Below are positions 43,156 through 51,317 of a DNA stretch of 64,000 bases, one piece after another. The stretch is taken from assembly GCA_051881435.1 (NCBI GenBank), contig JBJEPW010000034.1, positions 51,848 to 115,847 of the forward strand. Reading direction: 5' to 3'. This stretch comes from Fimenecus sp051881435 (GTDB taxonomy: Bacteria; Bacillota; Clostridia; Oscillospirales; Acutalibacteraceae). The first letter of the stretch is position 1. Every line of letters starts with the position of its first letter. The position numbers were made by a program, and so were the translations under genes. Under the pieces are notes generated by a model. That model searched no databases, was not told the origin of the DNA, and saw nothing but the letters and a program-made list of their open reading frames with translations.

Positions 43156-45327
43156 ATGTCGCTTATAATTATGGTGGTTGGCTTATTGTCATTATTTATA
43201 GTGGGCTTTCCCGCAACATATCTTGTCTTTCAAAAAAAAGCTGAAAGCGATTTCGGAAAGACCGGGATATGGGCTCTCTCCCCGTTTACGGGCTACGCAT
43301 TGATTACAGGGATTTTGAAATTACTTGTAAGCTTTGATATTCCCATAAAATATACGGCTTATCCGTTTATTGCTGTGTTTGCAGTAGCTTTTGTAGCGTT
43401 CTGCATTTGGTGCAGACGGAAGAAAAAGGACATTGCTCCTCCGTTGCCGTTTTGTTTTTTAGCAATAGCTATCGTTGCATTATTCAGTATTTCTTATTTC
43501 ATTATCGGCGCAAAATATTACCGCAGCTTTGGCTGGTGGGATTTGTTTTTCTATGGCTCACAAGCGGAATTTTTAAAGGAATCCGCATTTTCTTCATTGG
43601 ACGAGCTTTGTAATACACAGCCATATTTAGGTGCAACTCAATGGTACTTTAACGGATGCCACAGAATATCCAGAGGGGCGATACAGGCCTTTGTTGCTGC
43701 CCTCTGCGGAGTGGACGGTGCGTCAACTCTCGGCTTTATTTCAATTACTTCCGTTGTTTTTGTGTTCTGTGCATTGCTTTATTTTGTAAGCGATTTGAAG
43801 CTTAAAAATCTGCATAGATATTTGGCGTCATTCTTTGGGGCAACTCTGCCGATAGTTATTATGACAGAACTGCAAGGCTTTGTTCCTGTTTGTCTCTTTA
43901 TGAGCTTTGCGGCGGTTTTCTGCAAGCTGTTTATAGATTCTCTGGATGAGTTCAGTATTCCGAAAGCTATGTTTGCAGGTACACTGACTGCTTCATTTGT
44001 TTCAACATTGCTTGATGCAACATATCTTTATGTGGGAATACTGGGCATCTCCTGTTTCTATATGATGGTAAAAAACAAGCAGATTATTAAGCCGATTGGT
44101 AGTTCGGTTATAATTACTGTGGTAGCTGTTGCTTGGAATATACCGTTTTTAAAGAATTTTATGCTGGAATTAAGCGGTTCGGTTTCCAGACAGGGGCTCA
44201 ATTTCATATATCCCTTTGCATATACGCAGAAAACTTTGAATTACACCTTCTATGGCACTACATTGGAGGGCTTTCCGGGAATTTTCTTCATGGCAATGCG
44301 TTTTGTTACTGTAATTTTGCTGATTGCGGGTGTTTGCGGAACGGTAATGTATTTCTTCAAAAAGCATAACGGTGAAGCTTTAAACTCTCTTGCAGTTATT
44401 ATATTACCTACTTTATTTATGTGTATGGATGACGATTTTTCCTACAGCTTCTTTAAGCTCTATTCATTGGCGGCACCGCTTATTGCTGTTGGTATATGGC
44501 TTTTTTGGGATTGTGCACGCAGTGAATTTAAAAAAGTTACTGTCAATTTGAATACAAAATGGGGCGAAATTTTCAAAAGCGTTGTATTAAAGGGCGGAAC
44601 AATTGCACTTTCCGTATTCTTTATAGGTTGCACGGGACTCGGTGTAAGAAAAACCTTGATGCCGATACATGCTTATGCTGACGGAGATTACAGCAATAAG
44701 GATACTGAATGTTTAGGAGTCAGCTATACCGATGAGTGGATAAACTTTTATGAGCAGTTAGAATCTCATGAAAACGAAAATATTCTGCTTGTGGGCGGTG
44801 ATGTGGAGCTTGGATATTGGTGGAGCACATATCACGGAAGGAATAATTTGGTTTGCTCACTGACCAAGGAGATGGATAATACTTACTTCAAATACAAAGA
44901 GTATGACCGTACCGATATTGAAAAGCTTCCCCTTGACTGTAAAATTTATGTTATGCCTAATTGTGATAACATTGTATCTCCTGAAAGTGCGCAGGAAAAT
45001 GTTGCGGCAGTTTTGCAGTTGAAGACGGGCAATAATACATTTGCTACGAGACGAAATGTGTCGGCAATGGCTTCAAGTGCATTTAAAATGCCTATTTATT
45101 CAAAAATAGACTGTAAGGCAACTGTATGCTTAACACTGAAATCGAATGCGGGTGATTCGATTACATTTTATGTTAACGGCACAGAATATACGGCGGATAC
45201 CAAAGCTAAAGAGTATAGAATAGATATAGATTTAAAAGCGGGTGCAAATTATTGCACGATTGAAACAAACAGCGATTCCGAAAAGTTGGAGGTAAGCTAT
45301 TGGGAATTGGTATGCAACAGCAAATAG
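43156..45327 (+). CDS. large polytopic membrane protein, GT-C glycosyltransferase-like
   Basis: 723 residues. About 12 hydrophobic helices fill residues 1-500, and a soluble, probably extracellular domain follows (from about 515). After helix 3-4 comes a loop with YYRSFGWWDLFFYGSQAEFL, placed where GT-C enzymes carry acidic catalytic residues. No named family is recognised. AGGTGAGG precedes the ATG. The next gene encodes a GtrB-type enzyme that loads a sugar on undecaprenyl phosphate. This protein would then transfer that sugar to a surface polymer or protein outside the cell. The role is inferred from topology and the neighbour. Confidence 0.75.
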   Translation: MSLIIMVVGLLSLFIVGFPATYLVFQKKAESDFGKTGIWALSPFTGYALITGILKLLVSFDIPIKYTAYPFIAVFAVAFVAFCIWCRRKKKDIAPPLPFCFLAIAIVALFSISYFIIGAKYYRSFGWWDLFFYGSQAEFLKESAFSSLDELCNTQPYLGATQWYFNGCHRISRGAIQAFVAALCGVDGASTLGFISITSVVFVFCALLYFVSDLKLKNLHRYLASFFGATLPIVIMTELQGFVPVCLFMSFAAVFCKLFIDSLDEFSIPKAMFAGTLTASFVSTLLDATYLYVGILGISCFYMMVKNKQIIKPIGSSVIITVVAVAWNIPFLKNFMLELSGSVSRQGLNFIYPFAYTQKTLNYTFYGTTLEGFPGIFFMAMRFVTVILLIAGVCGTVMYFFKKHNGEALNSLAVIILPTLFMCMDDDFSYSFFKLYSLAAPLIAVGIWLFWDCARSEFKKVTVNLNTKWGEIFKSVVLKGGTIALSVFFIGCTGLGVRKTLMPIHAYADGDYSNKDTECLGVSYTDEWINFYEQLESHENENILLVGGDVELGYWWSTYHGRNNLVCSLTKEMDNTYFKYKEYDRTDIEKLPLDCKIYVMPNCDNIVSPESAQENVAAVLQLKTGNNTFATRRNVSAMASSAFKMPIYSKIDCKATVCLTLKSNAGDSITFYVNGTEYTADTKAKEYRIDIDLKAGANYCTIETNSDSEKLEVSYWELVCNSK

Positions 45328-45375
45328 CTTTTCTTAAAAATTGTTTGAATTATTCGGAAACGAGAGGGAAAATGT

Positions 45376-46344
45376 ATGAAAACACCTAAATTATATGTCG
45401 TAATACCCTGTTATAACGAAGAAGAGGTTCTTCCTGTTACTGCGCCGGAATTTCTTGCAAAGCTCCGGCAGCTTATAGAGCAGGGCATGGTTTCCGATGA
45501 CAGCCGAATTATGTTTGTAAATGACGGCAGTAAAGATAAAACGTGGGAAATTATTAAAGAGCTTTCAAAGCAAGATGAGCATTTTATAGGAATTTGTCAA
45601 AGCAGAAACCGCGGGCATCAAAATGCAGTGTTGGCAGGGCTTATGGAGTCAAAGGATGTGTGCGACATCACCATTTCCATTGACTGTGACGGCCAGGATG
45701 ATATCAATGCTATGGACGAAATGGTACGGGAGTACTTGGACGGAGCACAGGTGGTGTATGGTGTTCGCAGCAGCCGTAAAACCGATACGGCGTTTAAACG
45801 TTTCACTGCCGAGTCATTCTACAAAGTGATGAACCTTTTGGGTGCAGAGGTTGTGTTCAACCATGCGGATTATCGTTTAATATCCTCACGGGTTTTGCAG
45901 GAGTTTGCAAACTTTAAAGAGGTAAACTTGTTCCTTAGAGGAATGATACCGTTGGTAGGCTTTAAATCCACATCGGTTTATTATGAGCGGCATGAGCGTA
46001 TGGCAGGCAAAAGTCATTATCCGTTAAAAAAGATGTTGGCACTTGCGTTTAACGGAATTACAAGTCTCAGCGTTAAGCCCCTGCAGTTGATTATGTATAT
46101 GGGTCTTATTGTGTCTGCATTAAGCTTTGTGGGCGTAATTTGGGCGGTTGTTATGCAGATTATAGGTCACGCTGTAACCGGTTGGGCAAGTATGGTTTGT
46201 ATTATGTGCTTTATGGGCGGCATTCAGCTTTGCAGTATCGGTATTATCGGTGAGTATATCGGTAAAATTTATATGGAGGTCAAGGGACGGCCAAGATACA
46301 TTATCAGTGAACGTACCGAGGACGACAAAAAGACCGATGAATAA
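45376..46344 (+). CDS. polyprenyl-phosphate glycosyltransferase, GtrB/DPM1-like (GT2)
   Basis: 322 residues. A GT2 domain (YVVIPCYNEEEVLP, FVNDGSKDKTWEII, SIDCDGQDD) is followed by an amphipathic region and two carboxy-terminal helices (about 230-290). This is the build of GtrB, which moves glucose from UDP-glucose to undecaprenyl phosphate on the inner membrane face. It lies 48 nt after the GT-C-like gene, forming a two-gene surface-glycosylation unit. No GtrA flippase is adjacent. Confidence 0.9.
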   Translation: MKTPKLYVVIPCYNEEEVLPVTAPEFLAKLRQLIEQGMVSDDSRIMFVNDGSKDKTWEIIKELSKQDEHFIGICQSRNRGHQNAVLAGLMESKDVCDITISIDCDGQDDINAMDEMVREYLDGAQVVYGVRSSRKTDTAFKRFTAESFYKVMNLLGAEVVFNHADYRLISSRVLQEFANFKEVNLFLRGMIPLVGFKSTSVYYERHERMAGKSHYPLKKMLALAFNGITSLSVKPLQLIMYMGLIVSALSFVGVIWAVVMQIIGHAVTGWASMVCIMCFMGGIQLCSIGIIGEYIGKIYMEVKGRPRYIISERTEDDKKTDE

Positions 46345-46418
46345 TTGAGATTAGGCGTGGGGCTTTTCCGCGCCTGATTTTTATAATGCAAGGGGACAAA
46401 GGTTTTATTTTATTTATC

Positions 46419-46447
46419 TTGACAAACGGTTCAAATGCTTGTATAAT
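46419..46447 (+). promoter_or_regulatory. consensus promoter of tRNA-Thr(GGT)
   Basis: TTGACA, 17-bp spacer and TATAAT, with the tRNA beginning 22 bp after the -10 box. Confidence 0.85.
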
Positions 46448-46469
46448 TACTTTTGCATTTTGAATCTGC

Positions 46470-46545
46470 GCTGATATGGCTCAGGCGGTAGAGCACGTCC
46501 TTGGTAAGGACGAGGTCACCGGTTCGAATCCGGTTATCAGCTCCA
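46470..46545 (+). tRNA. tRNA-Thr (anticodon GGT)
   Basis: A 76-nt cloverleaf with encoded CCA. Acceptor GCTGATA/TATCAGC; D arm GGCTCAGGCGGTAGAGC; anticodon stem CGTCC/GGACG with loop TTGGTAA; T arm ACCGG-TTCGAAT-CCGGT. It reads ACC and ACT. Confidence 0.95.
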
Positions 46546-46582
46546 AAGCCCCAAAGGCGGTAGTCTTTGGGGCTTTACTTTT
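46545..46582 (+). terminator. terminator of the tRNA-Thr transcript
   Basis: AAAGCCCCAAAG pairs with CTTTGGGGCTTT, and ACTTTTT follows. A second hairpin, AAAAAAGCACTTC/AAGTGCTTTTTT, lies at 46608-46639. Confidence 0.85.
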
Positions 46583-47086
46583 TAACTATTCACTATTCAC
46601 TTTTAACTAAAAAAGCACTTCTTTGGAAGTGCTTTTTTCAATGGAAATCGCTATCGTTTTTATCGGTGTACTCTACAAATTGCCAATATTGGTGTGATAT
46701 GATTTATCGGGCGGATTACGTGCCCGCTCACAAAAATTACATATACACCAATGTCGGCATGGTAACCAATTCCGCTCCCTCTTAGAGGGAGCTGTCGAGC
46801 GAAAGCGAGACTGAGGGAGTTTTTACAACTTCGGTTGCACAATTATTCATTTTTCATTATATATTATTCATTTATTCTCGGTGCAACCAGGTCGTCGCAC
46901 CCTACAAATATATTTTTGGTTTTGATATAATTTTACGGGCGGGCATGGAAACCCGCCCGTACAACATCACAGGTTGAAAAAATTTTCATTTTCCATTATC
47001 AATTATTCATTTGTTTTTTACTCCCTCCGTCAAAACCTGCGGTTTTGCCACCTCCCTCTATGAGGGAGAGAAAAGAGTGGGGCGTT
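46546..47086. repeat. gene-free gap with an inverted copy of the dispersed repeat
   Basis: 541 bases without a gene. After two terminators come a CTCCCTCTTAGAGGGAG palindrome (about 46768), and then, at 46845-46970, an inverted relative of the unit that flanks the Fic gene: ATTATTCATTTTTCATTA, TTATTCTCGGTGCAACC with GTCGCACC, and GGGCGGGCATGG...CCCGCCC. A CCCTCCGTCAAAACCTGCGG unit and a CCTCCCTC/GAGGGAG hairpin lie at 47022-47070. Confidence 0.75.
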
Positions 47087-48565
47087 TTAAAGTATTATAC
47101 ACAAAAGGCCGTTACAGCCCTCGTTGATAACGCGCTCCAGCGTTTCCTGAAATTTCATACGGGCGTCGGTGGGCATATGGTAAAGCTTGTTGCGAAGTCC
47201 CTCGTTGACAAGCTCATTAAGAGATTTGCCGAAGATATTTGACTCCCAGATTTTCTGCGGGTCCTCCTCAAAGCCTTCAAGGAGGTATTTTACAAGCTCC
47301 TCTGACTGACTTTCACTGCCCACAACGGGTGCAACCTCAGTTTTAATGTTGGCTTTCATCATATGAATTGACGGCGCAGAGGCACACAGTCTTACTCCGT
47401 AGCGTCCGCCCTGCTTCACGATTTCAGGCTCTTCAAGGGACAACTCATCAATGGTGGGCATAACAATGCCGTAGCCTGTTGACTCCACCTCATCAAGTGC
47501 AGAGCGTATTCGCTCATATTCCTTTTTTACTGCCGAAAGTTCTTTAAGGCAGGTAAGAAGCCCCTGCTCGCTTTCAATGGCAATGCCTGTTGACTCCTCG
47601 ATAATTTTATAGAACAGTGAGTTGTTCATATCAACGGAAATCCATGCACTGCCCACACCTAAATCCATACATGTGACTGCGGCACCGATAATGTATTCGC
47701 ATTTTTGCAAATCCTCGGTCATGGCGCCTATATCCCGCACAAAGGAAATGCCCTCAATGGAGTCAAGAATACATTTATATGTCTCCGATTTAAGCCAATG
47801 GTCCTCCGGCAGACTTACAAGCCACATGGGCAGGTCAATGCTTATTTCCTTAACGGGGAATTCAAACAGCACCTGAGTGATAATTTCTTTTATTTCCTGT
47901 TCACTTAATTCCAGACAGTTGACCGCCATAACGGGAACACGGTATTTTGCCGAAAGCTCCGCTGAAAGCCTTTGCGCCGACTCACCCTTGGGATACATAC
48001 AGTTGAGGAGTACCACAAAAGGCTTGTTAAGCTCCTTTAACTCGTTAATTACACGCTCCTCCGCCTCTTCATACTCGTCACGGGGAATATCGCTGATACT
48101 GCCGTCGGTTGTGACAACAAGACCTATGGTTGAGTGCTCGGTAATAACCTTTTGAGTGCCGATTTCCGCCGCCATATTAAAGGGAATTTCATTTTCAAAC
48201 CACGGCGTACGCACCATTCGGGGCTGGTCGCCCTCAATATATCCCAAGGAGCTTGGAACAATATACCCTACACAGTCAATCATACGAACATTAAGCTGTG
48301 CGTTATCGGGGAGAGTTATTCTTACTGCGTTTTCGGGAATGAATTTAGGCTCGGTGGTCATTATTGTTCTGCCTGCCGAGGATTGGGGGAGTTCATCGTT
48401 CGCCCTTTCCCTTACCGTGTCATTTTCCATATTGGGCAAAACGATTGTGTCCATAAAACGCTTGATAAATGTGGATTTGCCTGTTCTTACGGGACCCACC
48501 ACGCCTATGTATATGTCGCCGCCTGTTCTCACGGCAATGTCGCTGTAAATACTTGAATTGCTCAT
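47087..48565 (-). CDS. spoIVA: stage IV sporulation protein A
   Basis: 492 residues, the usual length. The P-loop GPVRTGKST (24-32) and the sensor-like region DCVGYIVPSSLGYIEGDQ belong to this ATPase, which polymerises around the forespore as the base of the coat. The carboxy end, which anchors SpoIVA to the forespore membrane, is present (GLRNKLYHMPTD...). It lies 13 nt after sipL in the same direction, so both come from the sigma-E-like promoter before sipL. Confidence 0.96.
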   Translation of the reverse strand: MSNSSIYSDIAVRTGGDIYIGVVGPVRTGKSTFIKRFMDTIVLPNMENDTVRERANDELPQSSAGRTIMTTEPKFIPENAVRITLPDNAQLNVRMIDCVGYIVPSSLGYIEGDQPRMVRTPWFENEIPFNMAAEIGTQKVITEHSTIGLVVTTDGSISDIPRDEYEEAEERVINELKELNKPFVVLLNCMYPKGESAQRLSAELSAKYRVPVMAVNCLELSEQEIKEIITQVLFEFPVKEISIDLPMWLVSLPEDHWLKSETYKCILDSIEGISFVRDIGAMTEDLQKCEYIIGAAVTCMDLGVGSAWISVDMNNSLFYKIIEESTGIAIESEQGLLTCLKELSAVKKEYERIRSALDEVESTGYGIVMPTIDELSLEEPEIVKQGGRYGVRLCASAPSIHMMKANIKTEVAPVVGSESQSEELVKYLLEGFEEDPQKIWESNIFGKSLNELVNEGLRNKLYHMPTDARMKFQETLERVINEGCNGLLCIIL

Positions 48566-48578
48566 TGAAATCCCTCCT

Positions 48579-50111
48579 TTATATTTTAGGTATCAGCAGT
48601 TTGCAACATTTTTCCAGCTTACCGTCGGGAATACGGTTTTCACGCATAATTGCATCTACTGTTGTGTTGTATTTTTCCGCAATATTCCAAAGGCTTTCTC
48701 CCTCGTCGGCAAAATACACGGTGAGTGACGCCGTTTTTAAGACTTTTGCCCTTGACTTGTCAACGGCGATTTCCGTTACAACTGTTTTTTCCTCTTCACG
48801 GAAAACAAAGCCCTGAACATTTATTTCTATACGCACATCAAGGGTGTCTGCGTCGCCCATAACAAAGCCGGACGCAGTAACGGCACACTCGGGACGGCAG
48901 GTGAGATTCATACCCTCGGTTTGCATATTCCGCTTGTATTCATAGGGAATTTGCCGCTGAGCAAAGGCAGGCTCGCCTTTGGAGTCTTTATAAATTATAT
49001 CGGCAGTAACCTCACCGTTTACGGCGGCACAGTTTTCACGCACGGAAAATGCGGAGGTTATGCCGCTGCATACAAAGCTTAAAATTTCCGTCATTCCCGT
49101 TGTGGAAAGGTCAACGGTGCCGCGGCAAAGGAAGGTGTCCTCAATCTGCTCTTCAAGACGGGATATGTAAATTCCCGATTTTTTCATCTCTGTTTCGTAT
49201 TTTACCGAATATGCGTCCTTAACGGCGGTTACGGTGCGTGTGGCATATCCTCTCGCGGAAAAACCGAGAGTTGCGGAGATTTCCAAGAGATTTTTGTCTC
49301 CTGCCGAATCAAATTTTGAACGCACATCAAGGGATAATACGGAAAGCAATGCCTCTGTGCGGCAGTCCTCGGTAATATCGGGGGCTTCAATTATCTGATT
49401 TATGCTTATCATATTGTCAAGAGTGCCTGTTTTGCAGTTTTCTCCCGATGTAAAGGCGGTGTGAACAAGAAGCTCGCCCTTTAAGAACAGCTTATTCGAA
49501 ATTACCTTTACTTCGTCGATAACAGCCGAGGCACCGGAATGAATAACGGTGCTTATGGGCTCTTTCAGCGCTCCTGCCTCACAGGTTTCCGAAACGGCGA
49601 AGGTCTTTTCTGTAAGAGAAATCAAATCGCAGGCTTCAAAGTTTTCCGCCCTTGCCGTTATGCCGTCGCCCTCTGCGCCGCAGATAAGCTCACAGCGTTT
49701 TTTGGCGTCCGCCCTTGCAAACACGGTGATTGCGCCGTGTACCTCAAATTTTCTCTGCCCCGATACTCTGTAATTCACATATTCTGTTTTTGCGCCCACA
49801 AAAACATCGGTAATGCTGTCGGCGGACTTCAATTCAATCTGCTTTGAAAAGTGAAGCGTCTGGTCATAGCCGTGGATTTTGCCTTGTTCGCATACATAGA
49901 GCACACGCACAAGACAGTCACACTCGGCAGTAATTCTGTCACCGGTAATCTGATGCGTCTGCACTCCCGGAACAGCGCTGCACCGAAGAATCCGCACAAT
50001 ATCCGGCAGATATTCGGGCAGGGTTATGTCGCAGTCAACGGCGTGCTCCGCATTACCCTGAAACGCCGTTTCGCAAACAGATATATAATCCTTACGAACA
50101 TTAAAATCCAT
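48579..50111 (-). CDS. sipL: SipL-like spore morphogenetic protein (DUF3794 domains + LysM)
   Basis: About 510 residues from ATG 50111, with AAGGAGAG upstream. Repeated SPOCS/DUF3794 segments (for example EYLPDIVRILRCSAVPGVQ) fill most of the protein. A LysM domain closes it (VYFADEGESLWNIAEKYNTT). In Clostridioides difficile, SipL has this design, binds SpoIVA through LysM and is needed for coat attachment. The adjacency to spoIVA supports the same role here. An additional 9 codons are open upstream without support. Confidence 0.9.
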   Translation of the reverse strand: MDFNVRKDYISVCETAFQGNAEHAVDCDITLPEYLPDIVRILRCSAVPGVQTHQITGDRITAECDCLVRVLYVCEQGKIHGYDQTLHFSKQIELKSADSITDVFVGAKTEYVNYRVSGQRKFEVHGAITVFARADAKKRCELICGAEGDGITARAENFEACDLISLTEKTFAVSETCEAGALKEPISTVIHSGASAVIDEVKVISNKLFLKGELLVHTAFTSGENCKTGTLDNMISINQIIEAPDITEDCRTEALLSVLSLDVRSKFDSAGDKNLLEISATLGFSARGYATRTVTAVKDAYSVKYETEMKKSGIYISRLEEQIEDTFLCRGTVDLSTTGMTEILSFVCSGITSAFSVRENCAAVNGEVTADIIYKDSKGEPAFAQRQIPYEYKRNMQTEGMNLTCRPECAVTASGFVMGDADTLDVRIEINVQGFVFREEEKTVVTEIAVDKSRAKVLKTASLTVYFADEGESLWNIAEKYNTTVDAIMRENRIPDGKLEKCCKLLIPKI

Positions 50112-50141
50112 TGTTATCTCTCCTTTTATACATTTCAACTC

Positions 50142-50171
50142 ATATATATGAACCGTAAAAAAGGAATATGA
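50142..50171 (-). promoter_or_regulatory. sigma-E-type sporulation promoter of sipL-spoIVA
   Basis: On the minus strand TCATATT (50171-50165), a 14-bp spacer and CATATATAT (50150-50142) fit the sigma-E consensus; all seven -35 positions agree. It lies about 30 bp before the sipL start. Confidence 0.75.
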
Positions 50172-50240
50172 CAGGATAGTATTGTTAAAAGCCCGTTATT
50201 ATGATAAAATACAAATATTAAATTGTAATGAGGTAATAAC

Positions 50241-51206
50241 TTGAAGATAGGTAATGTTGAAATAAACGGTAAGGCGGTTTTAGCGCCTATGGCGGGAGTG
50301 GCAGACCGTGCTTTCCGTGAATTGTGCGTGGGCTACGGCGCGTCATATGTGGTCAGCGAAATGATAAGCTCAAAGGGCGTTTCAATGGGCGACCGAAAAT
50401 CAAAACAGCTCTCTTTTATATCGGATACAGAGCGCCCTGCGGCGGTGCAGATATTCGGCAGTAACCCCGAAATAATGGCTGAAAGTATCCCTATGGTTAT
50501 GGAGTCAAATCCGGAGATTATTGATATAAATATGGGTTGCCCCGCACCGAAAATTGCAGGAAACGGCGGGGGAGCCTCCCTTATGAAAAATCCCCGGCTT
50601 GCAGAGGAGATTGTCCGTGCTGTGGTAAAGGCTTCACCCGTTCCCGTAACTGTCAAAATCCGTATTGGCTGGGATTTTGACAGTATCAATGCGGTTGAAC
50701 TTGCAAAAAGAGCAGAAAATGCAGGTGCGGCGGCAATAACCGTTCACGGCAGAACAAAAAGTCAGATGTATGCACCTCCCGTGAACAGAGAGATTATCGC
50801 AGAGGTGAAAAGGGCGGTTTCAATCCCCGTAATCGGCAACGGCGATATTACCGACGGCTTTTCGGCGGCAAAAATGCTTGAAGAAACAAACTGCGACCTT
50901 GTTATGGTGGGCAGGGGAGCCTTAGGCAGACCGTGGGTGTTTTCGCAGATAAACGCATACCTCGAACACGGCAGAATTTTGCCCGAACCGCCTGTTACAG
51001 AGCGTATGAGAGTTATGGTGAACCACATAAAAACAATATGTGAGTATAAGGGCGAATATGTGGGGATTCGTGAGGCGAGAAAGCACGCCGCATGGTACAC
51101 AAAGGGACTTCACGGCGCCGCAGAGTACCGCCGCGAGTTGGGAAATCTTTCTTCTATTGAACAGTTAGAGGAAATTGCATATAAAATATGTATTCATAAC
51201 GGCTGA
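50241..51206 (+). CDS. dusB: tRNA-dihydrouridine synthase (DusB family)
   Basis: 321 residues: a flavin barrel (VLAPMAGVADRAFRELC), the catalytic Cys100 in INMGCPAPKI, GRTKSQMY and GNGDITDG, and a carboxy helical tRNA-binding domain. It reduces specific uridines in the tRNA D-loop with FMN and NADPH. The start is TTG, with GAGG 7 nt upstream. It is divergent from sipL. Confidence 0.95.
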   Translation: MKIGNVEINGKAVLAPMAGVADRAFRELCVGYGASYVVSEMISSKGVSMGDRKSKQLSFISDTERPAAVQIFGSNPEIMAESIPMVMESNPEIIDINMGCPAPKIAGNGGGASLMKNPRLAEEIVRAVVKASPVPVTVKIRIGWDFDSINAVELAKRAENAGAAAITVHGRTKSQMYAPPVNREIIAEVKRAVSIPVIGNGDITDGFSAAKMLEETNCDLVMVGRGALGRPWVFSQINAYLEHGRILPEPPVTERMRVMVNHIKTICEYKGEYVGIREARKHAAWYTKGLHGAAEYRRELGNLSSIEQLEEIAYKICIHNG

Positions 51207-51317
51207 CACTGTGTACAAAAAAATTCAGAATATTTAGGCTAAATTTCCTATATTTCTTTTGCGCGAAAAAATGTATAATCTATCTGTATAATTTTGATTA
51301 TACAAAGGAGGCATTAT

